Shown here piece by piece: positions 1 through 6,026 of a stretch of DNA of 19,433 nucleotides. The position numbers and the translations under genes are program-made. Source of the stretch: an uncultured Methylophilus sp. (GTDB lineage Bacteria > Pseudomonadota > Gammaproteobacteria > Burkholderiales > Methylophilaceae); contig CAKZJM010000012.1 of NCBI GenBank assembly GCA_936943315.1, positions 1 through 19,433 of the forward strand, read 5' to 3'. How positions within the stretch are numbered: position 1 is the stretch's first letter; the number at the start of each line of letters is the position of its first letter. The notes under the pieces are model-generated. The model made no database searches. It saw only the letters and a program-made list of their open reading frames with translations, and was not told where the DNA came from.

Positions 1-634
1 GCTGTATTCCTTGCACCCCCAGGCCAAAGCGTGGATAGACGCTGCCAATACTGCCTTGAATACTCTGCCGGCCTGCGGCGCCGTGGCTGGGGTGTATGCC
101 GCCACTGACCAGGCGCGAGGCGTTTGGAAAGCCCCGGCCAATGTGTCGCTGCAACAGGTCATACAGCCTGTATTGAATTTCACTACACAGCAACAGGATC
201 AGTACAACGTGGATGAGAACACCGGCAAATCCATCAATCTCATCCGCACGTTCTCTGGCAAGGGCACGCTGGTTTGGGGCGCGAGGACGCTGGCAGGCAA
301 CGATAACGAGTGGCGCTATATCAGTGTGCGCAGGTTTTGCCGCTGGCTAGAAGGCTCAGTAAGCAAGGGTTTAGAGGCGCTTGTGTTTGAGCCTAATGAC
401 GCCAACACCTGGGTGCGTGCACAAGCCATGATAGAAAATTTTTTAACCTTGCTCTGGCGCCAGGGCGCCTTACAAGGCGACAAACCCGAACATGCTTTTT
501 TTGTGCAGGTGGGGTTAGGCAAAACCATGACTGCGAATGATATCGCGGATGGGTGGATGGTGATTGAGCTAGGTCTGGCCGTAGTACGGCCAGCCGAGTT
601 TATTGTGCTGCGCATGAGGCAAAAACAAACCTGA
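1..634 (+). CDS. Contractile tail sheath protein, C-terminal part (5' end outside window)
   Basis: About 210 residues are readable. The frame is open to the left edge with the first full codon at base 2, and the only candidate start near the edge, a TTG at base 11, has no ribosome site, so the gene begins upstream. The sequence has the hallmarks of the C-terminal half of phage, tailocin and injection-system sheath proteins: a segment around GVWKAPANV, then SINLIRTFSGKGTLVWGART, then YISVRRFCRWLEGSV, and near the end an FFVQVGLGKTMT-type stretch followed by a short strand with a Glu-Phe ending. In this family the C-terminal region forms the core packed around the inner tube. The gene stops 13 bases before the convergent copper storage gene ends, so this is the right border of the cluster. 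Which type of contractile machine it belongs to cannot be told from this fragment. Confidence 0.88.
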   Translation, partial: LYSLHPQAKAWIDAANTALNTLPACGAVAGVYAATDQARGVWKAPANVSLQQVIQPVLNFTTQQQDQYNVDENTGKSINLIRTFSGKGTLVWGARTLAGNDNEWRYISVRRFCRWLEGSVSKGLEALVFEPNDANTWVRAQAMIENFLTLLWRQGALQGDKPEHAFFVQVGLGKTMTANDIADGWMVIELGLAVVRPAEFIVLRMRQKQT

Positions 635-647
635 CAGCGGCTTGTCT

Positions 648-986
648 TTATGCAAACGCGGCTGCGCCCACTTTCAGGCACTCTTCAGCACAGCGGCGGC
701 AAGCTTCGGCGCAAGTGCGGCAATGGCCAAAGCCGTGCTGTTCGCATTCCACTGCACACGCGGTACACAGTTCAGCACAGTCCTGGCACACCAGCTCAGT
801 AAAGTCGCTACGGCGGGCAATAAATGAAGCGGTTAACCGGCAAAAATCTGCACAGTCCATATCCAGTTCAATACAGGCTCTGAGTTCAGGATTCGCTTCT
901 TTTTCACAGGCTATGGCACAGGCTTCGCACGCCTCTGCACATTTCTTGCACAGTTCCATGCACATGTTCAAATCGTGATCTGTCAT
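648..986 (-). CDS. Four-helix-bundle copper storage protein (Csp3-like, DUF326)
   Basis: A 112-residue protein with 19 cysteines (9, 13, 16, 20, 23, 27, 38, 45, 49, 67, 70, 74, 77, 81, 89, 92, 96, 99, 103) in repeated CxxxC and CxxC spacing along predicted helices. This is the pattern of the Csp family, in which thiols line the core of a four-helix bundle and bind many Cu(I) ions. No signal peptide is visible (it starts MTDHDLNMC), which matches the cytosolic Csp3 branch rather than exported Csp1. The start at 986 is fixed by a GAGGAG site 8 bases upstream. The likely role is buffering or storing copper in the cytosol. It converges on the tail sheath gene with only 13 bases between them, and I see no strong terminator there. 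No copper-responsive operator was recognised upstream. Confidence 0.9.
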   Translation of the reverse strand: MTDHDLNMCMELCKKCAEACEACAIACEKEANPELRACIELDMDCADFCRLTASFIARRSDFTELVCQDCAELCTACAVECEQHGFGHCRTCAEACRRCAEECLKVGAAAFA

Positions 987-1025
987 TTCAAATTCTCCTC
1001 ATAACGGGGTGAGACGTTCAAGTCG

Positions 1026-1058
1026 CAAAAACAAACACTCCCCGCCAGGGGGGAGTGC
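1026..1058 (-). terminator. Rho-independent terminator after the 1069-1362 gene
   Basis: On the minus strand a perfect 8-bp stem (CACTCCCC paired with GGGGAGTG, plus strand 1036-1043 and 1050-1057) is followed by a T-rich run, TTTGTTTTTG. It lies 11 bases past the end of the secreted-protein gene, as expected for its terminator. Confidence 0.75.
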
Positions 1059-1068
1059 TGAAAGATAC

Positions 1069-1362
1069 TTAAGGCTGTTTTACGCCCGTACCACCTTCTT
1101 CCGGTTTTTGGTGAAAGCGTTTGCTTTTCTCCATATTGCCAGCCTTGGAAGGCTTATTGGTTGAGTTCTGCTGGTTAGCAGAGCCTTTGGTGTCATTGTT
1201 GTTGTCTTGCTGGTTTTCCAGGTAATTGCCGTTCTGGGTAGAATCAGGCACCTGGTTTTTTTGCTGTTGCGCAGGCGGTGCGTTATCTTGCGGTGCAGCC
1301 GTCGCAATATTGACAGAACAGGCCAGCAGACTGGCTAACAATACAGGTAGTAGCGTTTTCAT
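1069..1362 (-). CDS. Small secreted Asn/Gln-rich protein of unknown function
   Basis: A 97-residue protein with a clear Sec signal peptide (MKTLLPVLLASLLACSVNIA, probable cleavage after ATAA) followed by a low-complexity, hydrophilic mature region rich in Gln, Asn, Asp, Ser, Lys and Pro, ending in EEGGTGVKQP. I do not recognise a family. I chose the ATG at 1362 because the GAGGAG site is 8-9 bases in front of it; the in-frame ATG two codons upstream (1368) is too close to that site. The mature part is probably disordered and periplasmic or secreted. The gene has its own promoter of the shared TCCTACA type (1419-1475) and a strong terminator, so it is a single-gene unit. It resembles in style, though not in sequence, the two other low-complexity proteins at 2291-2785 and 3805-4170. 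Confidence 0.7.
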   Translation of the reverse strand: MKTLLPVLLASLLACSVNIATAAPQDNAPPAQQQKNQVPDSTQNGNYLENQQDNNNDTKGSANQQNSTNKPSKAGNMEKSKRFHQKPEEGGTGVKQP

Positions 1363-1418
1363 CGTCATATCTCCTCAACATGATTTAAATGACCTGCTTA
1401 TCTCGCAGGGTTCACTTC

Positions 1419-1475
1419 ATGCTAATGATCTACGCTACGCCTGTATGTCGGCCACCCTACAAATACACTGTAGGA
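1419..1475 (-). promoter_or_regulatory. TCCTACA-type promoter P1
   Basis: Reading the minus strand, TCCTACA (1475-1469) is followed at the common spacing by the -10-like TAGCAT (1424-1419) and a G. Uniquely here a second, inverted copy with one mismatch (TGTAGGG, minus strand) follows 7 bases after the first, giving a near-perfect 7-7-7 inverted repeat at 1455-1475. Expected start of transcription is about 50 bases before the ATG at 1362. Confidence 0.5.
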
Positions 1476-1478
1476 TTA

Positions 1479-2012
1479 TCACGAAGCCGCGTCTTCATTG
1501 CCGGTGAGGCTGCCGTGGCTACGAATCCACGCAATCACTTTCAACAATTCGTCTGGGCTGATGCCGTTATTGGGGTCTGAAGGATCCATCAGGCCTTTAC
1601 CTTTTGCCCCCATGCCGCCGTTGGTTCCGTTCCACACGGTTTCGAACATGCCTTTGTTGGTGGCATCCTTGGCGTAATTGTAATTTGGGCCAGTCAACGC
1701 AGGGCCGACCTGACCACCCGCCTCTGGACCGTGACACTGCGTACAGGAGTACAACTGGAAAATCTTTTTACCCTCGGCAATGGCATTGTCTTTACCGATA
1801 TAGGGGTTTTTACCCGTGGCTAAAAATTCTTTCGCCGCAGGCGTATCAAACAATTCATGTTTGATTTCAAGCGGCGAGCCGTCTTGTGTTTTAACAAACT
1901 TGATCGCTTCACCACTGGCGGCAGCAGATTCGCCTGAGGTACCCGCATGCTTGTCACACGCCGAGAGGCCTGTCGCCAATAAGATCACGCTTAATCCTAA
2001 CTTATAATTCAT
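1479..2012 (-). CDS. Cytochrome cL-like c-type cytochrome, lipoprotein (MxaG/XoxG type)
   Basis: A 177-residue exported cytochrome. The start at 2012 is set by AAGGAG 7 bases upstream; the open frame runs back to 2186 but without a ribosome site. Residues 1-19 form a lipoprotein signal ending in LSAC, so Cys19 should carry lipid; Asp follows, which in E. coli favours retention in the inner membrane. A single haem site CTQCH lies at 90-94. Downstream GTNGGMGAKG supplies a probable axial Met134, and the tail has an ISPDEL-x4-AWIRS segment. These features match cytochrome cL, the electron acceptor of PQQ-dependent methanol dehydrogenases (MxaG, XoxG). No dehydrogenase gene is next to it, so its partner is unknown; a role with another periplasmic PQQ enzyme such as the 6027-7460 product is possible. 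Single-gene unit with promoter P2. Confidence 0.82.
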   Translation of the reverse strand: MNYKLGLSVILLATGLSACDKHAGTSGESAAASGEAIKFVKTQDGSPLEIKHELFDTPAAKEFLATGKNPYIGKDNAIAEGKKIFQLYSCTQCHGPEAGGQVGPALTGPNYNYAKDATNKGMFETVWNGTNGGMGAKGKGLMDPSDPNNGISPDELLKVIAWIRSHGSLTGNEDAAS

Positions 2013-2052
2013 GGTGTTCTCCTTAATGGTTGAGTGTTCTTGAGTGCGACCC

Positions 2053-2109
2053 ATTATGAATAAAAGGAAAACTGGCGCCCATGTAACAATGGCGGAATCT
2101 GCTGTAGGA
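2053..2109 (-). promoter_or_regulatory. TCCTACA-type promoter P2 (cytochrome gene)
   Basis: Minus-strand TCCTACA at 2109-2103, then a CATAAT hexamer at 2058-2053 followed by G, 51 bases from the first base of the heptamer. Predicted transcription start about 34 bases before the ATG at 2012. No good -35 hexamer is visible, which fits an activator-dependent promoter. Confidence 0.55.
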
Positions 2110-2130
2110 TTATTCGGACAGCTCGGATAA

Positions 2131-2159
2131 AAAAAGTCTGGCGGTTCGCCAGACTTTTT
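2131..2159. terminator. Strong bidirectional-looking terminator hairpin
   Basis: A perfect 13-bp stem (AAAAAGTCTGGCG with CGCCAGACTTTTT) around a 3-base loop, with A and T runs on the two sides. It lies downstream of the 4170-to-2291 minus-strand operon and upstream of promoter P2, so its main task is probably to insulate the cytochrome gene from readthrough. Confidence 0.85.
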
Positions 2160-2250
2160 CCTGTTTAGATCTTCATAGCCAGGCAATCACCTTCTCAGCG
2201 GTTCTGGCCATTTCCTGGTACCACGACCACACCACATACTGTGACTAAAT

Positions 2251-2306
2251 AGGCTTTATGACCTAGGTTTTATGACCTGGGTGTTATGACTCAGGTATTA
2301 TCAATC
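2251..2306. repeat. Four imperfect 14-nt tandem repeats over a stop codon
   Basis: Units are AGGCTTTATGACCT (2251), AGGTTTTATGACCT (2265), GGGTGTTATGACTC (2279) and AGGTATTATCAATC (2293). Similarity decays from left to right. The second unit is itself a short inverted repeat (AGGT-N6-ACCT), and the first differs from that by one base. The last unit contains the final codons of the 2291-2785 gene, and the stop codon at 2291-2293 straddles the third and fourth units. Confidence 0.75.
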
Positions 2307-2785
2307 AGGGTCTCTATGCCCTGCTGCTGTTTCACTTGATTCAACGGCTCGCTGCCTGGCGACTGGTGCTGTTGGTTACGAGGCACCTGCGGATTTTTCT
2401 CGGCCCGCTCCATTTTATGGCGCTCTTCGACCTGTTCGTTAGCCGTATGTTTTTCCAGCTCCAGCTGATCCTGATTTTGTTGTGCAGGGCTGGCGTGGTC
2501 CGGGCCAGGGGCATATTTCTGGGTTTGGTTCACTTGCCTTTCCTGCGGATCGAGTTTGCTTTCATCCAAAGGCACATCCTTTAAAGCGACCTCATCCAAA
2601 GGGGCTGGCTTTTTGAGCGCATCCTGACCCTGTTGCTCTGCCTGCTGCCGCAGTGGGTTGTGGTGAGATTGATCAGGCAATATCTGGTTTTGATTCGGTG
2701 CCAACTGCGCATGGTCGAGTTCGTCTTGCAATACCTGCACCGACTCACCTGAGGCTGACGCTGGCTGCTTTTGTAAAAAAGTCAT
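2291..2785 (-). CDS. Glutamine-rich disordered protein of unknown function
   Basis: A 164-residue protein starting MTFLQKQPASAS; the ATG at 2785 has AAGGAG 8 bases upstream. It has no signal peptide, no membrane segment and almost no hydrophobic core. It is extremely rich in Gln, Asn, Glu, Asp, Pro, Lys and His, with runs such as NQNQILPDQSHH and QQHQSPGSEPLNQVKQQQG, and is likely to be disordered and cytosolic. I do not recognise the family; the composition recalls hydrophilin-like stress proteins, which is only an analogy. It lies 53 bases downstream of the aldehyde reductase gene with a hairpin between, and no promoter of its own is visible, so it is probably the last gene of the operon starting at 4170. 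Its C-terminus is encoded inside a 14-nt tandem repeat array. Confidence 0.65.
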   Translation of the reverse strand: MTFLQKQPASASGESVQVLQDELDHAQLAPNQNQILPDQSHHNPLRQQAEQQGQDALKKPAPLDEVALKDVPLDESKLDPQERQVNQTQKYAPGPDHASPAQQNQDQLELEKHTANEQVEERHKMERAEKNPQVPRNQQHQSPGSEPLNQVKQQQGIETLIDNT

Positions 2786-2807
2786 GGCTGTTCTCCTTGT
2801 GTGACTG

Positions 2808-2830
2808 CCTGCCATGCCGCGCATGGCAGG
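2808..2830. repeat. Perfect intercistronic hairpin
   Basis: CCTGCCATGC and GCATGGCAGG form a perfect 10-bp inverted repeat around a 3-base loop, just after the reductase stop and 22 bases before the start of the next gene. No T run follows on the minus strand, so it looks like a processing or stability hairpin and not a terminator. Confidence 0.7.
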
Positions 2831-2838
2831 TATGGCCC

Positions 2839-3702
2839 TTAGCCGTTAATGATTTCACCGCCATTGGGATGGATGACCTGCCCGGTCATGTATGAAGACG
2901 CCTGGCTGGCCAGGAACACATAGGCCGGTGCAATTTCGCTGGGTTGTGCCGGGCGTTTCAACGGCACCTGCTTGCCAAATTCACTGACTTTCTTTTCGTC
3001 AAAACTGGCAGGGATCAATGGCGTCCATACTGGGCCAGGCGCAACCGCATTGACATAAATGTCTTTGTGTACCAGTTGCCGGGATAAGGAACGTGTAAAA
3101 GAAACCACCGCGCCTTTGGTGGCAGAATAATCCAGCAACTCCGGGCTGCCGCGATACGCCGTGACCGATGCGGTATTAATGATATGGCTTTTTTGTGGCA
3201 GGTGAGGCAACGCCGCTTTTACCATATAAAACATCGAAAAAATATTGGTTCTAAAGGTGTGCTCAAGCTGGCGCTGGGTGATTTCTACAATGCTGGTTTG
3301 CGGAAATTGCTGTGCCGCGTTGTTAATCACAATATCCAGCTTGCCAAACCGTTGCAGGGTTTCACGGACGGCCAGCTCGCAGAAATTTTCATCGGCCACA
3401 TCGCCAGGCAGCAGTAAGCAGCCCGTGCCATAAGATTGCACCAGCTGCTTGGTTTTTTCGGCATCTTCATGTTCGTCCAGATACACAATCGCCACATCGG
3501 CGCCTTCCGCGGCAAAATGCACTGCTACGGCACGGCCTATGCCACTGTCACCCCCGGTAATAATAGCGACTTTGCCTTTGAGTTTTTCACTGCCGGTATA
3601 GCCTTCCTCAATATATTGAGGCTGTGGATTCATGTCTTCCTCAACGCCGGGCTGTACATTCTGATGCTGCGGCGGATTAATTTTTTCTTCAACGGCTTCC
3701 AT
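2839..3702 (-). CDS. SDR-family NADP-dependent aldehyde reductase (YghA / general stress protein 39 type)
   Basis: A 287-residue short-chain dehydrogenase/reductase. The start at 3702 follows a CAGGAG site; the longer frame to 3792 lacks one. After a Pro/Gln-rich N-terminal arm of about 40 residues typical of this subfamily come the nucleotide-binding TGGDSGIG (49-56), the NNAA motif (127-130), Asn153, and the catalytic Ser179, Tyr192 and Lys196. The C-terminus keeps the family's VIHPNGGEI-type ending. E. coli YghA and the Bacillus general stress proteins of this group reduce aldehydes or ketones with NAD(P)H. In a methylotroph a role in detoxifying aldehydes under stress is plausible but inferred. 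It is probably co-transcribed with the secreted-protein gene upstream (102-base gap) and the Gln-rich gene downstream. Confidence 0.88.
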   Translation of the reverse strand: MEAVEEKINPPQHQNVQPGVEEDMNPQPQYIEEGYTGSEKLKGKVAIITGGDSGIGRAVAVHFAAEGADVAIVYLDEHEDAEKTKQLVQSYGTGCLLLPGDVADENFCELAVRETLQRFGKLDIVINNAAQQFPQTSIVEITQRQLEHTFRTNIFSMFYMVKAALPHLPQKSHIINTASVTAYRGSPELLDYSATKGAVVSFTRSLSRQLVHKDIYVNAVAPGPVWTPLIPASFDEKKVSEFGKQVPLKRPAQPSEIAPAYVFLASQASSYMTGQVIHPNGGEIING

Positions 3703-3804
3703 ATCGTTCTCCTGTAATAGGTTGATGGGTGACAGGATGCGACCTATCAGAGAGGTGCTCAATGATCCCTTTTTAAAAGGACCAGTTTTCAAGAGGATCA
3801 GTTT

Positions 3805-4170
3805 TTAAGATTGTTGCCAGGTTTCTGCGTAGCCGGGTCTACCGGGGCAGGCTCTCCCGGCGCAGTCCGTGGTGACTGGCGCTGTGGGTCCTGCTGTGGC
3901 AGGTTGGGGGCGTTGCGGATCCTGCCGACGCAACTCCTGGTTAGGCAAGCCTTCTGCGGGCACTTCTGGCGGCACAATCACGCCACGCTCATGCGGCATT
4001 TTTGGCGGCTGGTTCACGCTGTCCGAATCGATATGACAGCCAGGTTTTTTTGATTGTGCGGCGTCATCACACGGCGGAACGGCATTGTTGACGGGCGGCG
4101 CCGCGACCGCACTTAAAGTCATGCCATAGAACAACCCGCTGACCAAGAATAAAGTGATTGGTTTTTGCAT
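3805..4170 (-). CDS. Small secreted proline-rich protein of unknown function
   Basis: A 121-residue protein with a Sec signal peptide (residues 1-24, ending SAVAA before PPVNN). The mature part is rich in Pro, Gln and Arg and contains four cysteines in two pairs (PPCDDAAQSKKPGC near the start and DCAGRAC near the end), which could form disulfides in the periplasm. I do not recognise the family. The ATG at 4170 has AGGAG 8 bases upstream; the frame continues to 4215 without another ribosome site. It is the first gene of the apparent operon 4170-2291 and sits 60 bases downstream of the predicted start of promoter P3. An imperfect direct repeat (CAGTTTTCAAGAG and CAGTTTTTAAGAT) lies just past its stop codon. 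Confidence 0.68.
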   Translation of the reverse strand: MQKPITLFLVSGLFYGMTLSAVAAPPVNNAVPPCDDAAQSKKPGCHIDSDSVNQPPKMPHERGVIVPPEVPAEGLPNQELRRQDPQRPQPATAGPTAPVTTDCAGRACPGRPGYAETWQQS

Positions 4171-4236
4171 CGCTTCTACTCCTTTCAAGAGAGATCTCTT
4201 TGCTGACGTTTTCAATATTCAAACTTCATGCAACTC

Positions 4237-4293
4237 ATTCTAGGGCAGGCCTGGAAACGAGGCCGTAGGCCAGGCGCTGATTCCGCTGTAGGA
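4237..4293 (-). promoter_or_regulatory. TCCTACA-type promoter P3 (three-gene operon)
   Basis: Minus-strand TCCTACA at 4293-4287, then TAGAAT at 4242-4237 followed by G at the same 51-base spacing. After the heptamer it shares the extension GCGGAATCAGCGC with P4 (TGTAAATCAGCGC). Predicted start of transcription about 60 bases upstream of the ATG at 4170. Confidence 0.55.
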
Positions 4294-4377
4294 GATGGGT
4301 CTAAACAGGTATCAGATATCCCATAAAGTGGGTTGACTGGCCTCATGCAAGCGCCATTTTCATGAGACTGTTGAGAG

Positions 4378-4395
4378 TGTCAGACCTGTCTGACA
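4378..4395. promoter_or_regulatory. Inverted repeat, possible operator
   Basis: TGTCAGAC and GTCTGACA form a perfect 8-bp inverted repeat separated by CT. The right half with its flank (TGTCTGACAA, 4387-4396) recurs exactly at 12709-12718 in front of another plus-strand gene. A regulator site is possible; none is recognised. Confidence 0.4.
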
Positions 4396-4566
4396 ACACA
4401 ATCAGCCACTCCCCGATGTTTGCCTACACGACTGATTTCATACACTTCGGCCTACGTAGTTCATTGATGACAATACAAACAGAGTGTGATTGACGACAAT
4501 GATGAGATGCCTGTCTCGCTGGATGGCATCTACTAACAATGAATTTGAGTTTTGAGGAGTACATAC

Positions 4567-6003
4567 ATGAGTCATTCCCCTGTGAATGCTTTACCGCTGG
4601 ACCAGGTTTTACTTGATCAGACCGGCATGCATCAGCGCTTGCACCATGCTAGCTTGCTGGATTCTGGATTACTCGGTTCTGGATTAATGCATCAGGCCTT
4701 GCATCTTGCCACTTCCGCTCAACTCACCTGGACCCAGGCACCCACACAGGACAGTGCTGACTCACCACACACCGAAAGCGGTGATACGGCTCAAGCGCGT
4801 ATCATCCTTAATCGTTTATTTCAGGATTACAACGGCGCATTTGCCGTGCGCTTGTGGAATGGCAGCATGATTGAGATTGGCGAAGGCACACCTGCTTTTA
4901 CGGTATGCCTTGAGCAGGCCACAGCATTGCGGAATATGGTGTGGTTCAACGACCCCAAGCACCTGGCAGAAGCCTATTTCGCTGGTGACATAGAAGTGCT
5001 GGGAGATTTTCACGCTGCCATGCAGTTGCGTGAATACTTTGAAGCACTCTCTTTACCCCTGCATGAGAAACTCGCCTTGGTGTTCAGGGCATTAACCCTG
5101 GCATCAGACACCCCCCTTTCTGATGTGCAAACGTCTTCTGCGCAAACCACTCACACCCACTCCTCCCAGCCATCCCTCTCCCCTGCCTCTCTCGCCCTCA
5201 GTTATGAGGATATGCCAGACGACTTTTACCAATGCTGGCTGGACGAGCAGATGTTGCATTCATGTGCTTACTTTTCAGGCCAAACGCGCGACTTGGCGCA
5301 AGCCCAGTGTTTCCAGCTGGACCTGATCTGCCAAAAGCTTAAATTACAGCACGGGGATGTGTTGCTGGACATTGGCTGCGGCTGGGGCGGCTTGGCCTGC
5401 TGGGCGGCCAAACATTACGGTGTGTTTGTCCATGGCATCACCAAAAACCCAGAGCAGTATGCCTACGCGGTTAAACAGGTGCAACGCCAGGGCCTGGAGC
5501 ATTTGGTCAAGATTGAGCTGGTTAGCGATGCCTATGCCTTGCCTGCTTCAGGCAGCTTCGACAAAGCCGTTTGCATCAGCATCGCCGATCACATGGGTGA
5601 AGAGTCCATGTCTGCTTACCTGGATAAAGTGTATGAGTTGCTCAAGCCCTGCGGTGTGTTCCTCATGCATGCCATCAGCAATGAAGAGCATGCCATGCGC
5701 GATGCCTCTACCGAGTTTATCAACCGCCAGTTATACCCGCTGGGCGCCCTCACCACCTTCCCGCAATTGTTGCAGCATATAGATACCGCTAAATTTGACG
5801 TATTTCACGTCGAAGGTTTGCGCCGTCACTACGTGATGACGCTGCACCAATGGCTGGCTGGGCTGGAAGCCAATCATCAAACCGTTGCCAGCATGGTAGG
5901 CGAACGTGTTTACCGCATGTGGCGACTGTATCTGACCGCCAGCGCCATCCAGTTTGAACAGGGCGTGACCGGCATTCACCAGATTGTGGCTACACGCCGA
6001 TGA
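4567..6003 (+). CDS. cfa: Cyclopropane-fatty-acyl-phospholipid synthase family methyltransferase
   Basis: A 478-residue SAM-dependent methyltransferase. The ATG at 4567 has GAGGAG 8 bases upstream; a TTG at 4552 in the same frame has none. The SAM-binding motif VLLDIGCGWGG is at 265-275, followed by GITKNPEQYAYA, as in Cfa and mycolate cyclopropane synthases. The region QMLHSCAYF carries the cysteine corresponding to Cys139 of E. coli Cfa. The enzyme adds a methylene bridge to unsaturated acyl chains of membrane phospholipids, usually in stationary phase or under acid stress. It is longer than E. coli Cfa (382 residues): there is an N-terminal extension and a Ser/Thr/Pro/His-rich linker around residues 185-210. 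The usual HYDLGNDFY motif is altered to SYEDMPDDFY, so substrate or activity may differ. First gene of a tight cluster with 6027-7460 and 7435-8529. Confidence 0.88.
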   Translation: MSHSPVNALPLDQVLLDQTGMHQRLHHASLLDSGLLGSGLMHQALHLATSAQLTWTQAPTQDSADSPHTESGDTAQARIILNRLFQDYNGAFAVRLWNGSMIEIGEGTPAFTVCLEQATALRNMVWFNDPKHLAEAYFAGDIEVLGDFHAAMQLREYFEALSLPLHEKLALVFRALTLASDTPLSDVQTSSAQTTHTHSSQPSLSPASLALSYEDMPDDFYQCWLDEQMLHSCAYFSGQTRDLAQAQCFQLDLICQKLKLQHGDVLLDIGCGWGGLACWAAKHYGVFVHGITKNPEQYAYAVKQVQRQGLEHLVKIELVSDAYALPASGSFDKAVCISIADHMGEESMSAYLDKVYELLKPCGVFLMHAISNEEHAMRDASTEFINRQLYPLGALTTFPQLLQHIDTAKFDVFHVEGLRRHYVMTLHQWLAGLEANHQTVASMVGERVYRMWRLYLTASAIQFEQGVTGIHQIVATRR

Positions 6004-6026
6004 ACATAGCAGACCAGGAGCACATC

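Larger units (their letters stand above)
4171..4566. other. Intergenic region of 396 bases between divergent units
   Basis: No convincing gene. It holds promoter P3 for the minus-strand operon (4237-4293), an 18-base inverted repeat at 4378-4395, and the leader of the cyclopropane synthase gene. No promoter for the plus-strand operon could be assigned with confidence. A GCCTACA heptamer at 4422-4428 resembles the shared motif but lacks the matching -10. Confidence 0.7.

Noticed and set aside
616..647. Possible terminator of the copper storage gene (GACA-AGCCGC-TGTC then TTTGTTTTTG on the minus strand)
   Set aside because: Only a 4-bp stem and it overlaps the end of the tail sheath gene; not convincing.
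2013..2186. N-terminal extension of the cytochrome frame
   Set aside because: The extension crosses promoter P2 and the terminator hairpin, and the lipoprotein signal begins at the ATG at 2012 with a strong ribosome site.
2173..2235. Short minus-strand open frame ending in EMARTAEKVIAWL just before the terminator
   Set aside because: The composition looks protein-like, but it is only 20 codons from a GTG with no ribosome site; it may be a gene remnant, and I cannot support it.
3770..3804. Imperfect direct repeat around CAGTTTTCAAGAG / CAGTTTTTAAGAT
   Set aside because: Only two short copies with mismatches in A/T-rich sequence; likely chance.
4422..4428. GCCTACA heptamer upstream of the cyclopropane synthase gene, similar to the shared motif
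   Set aside because: It differs in the first base, is 139 bases from the start, and has no YAKAMT hexamer at 51 or 41 bases; not counted as a member.
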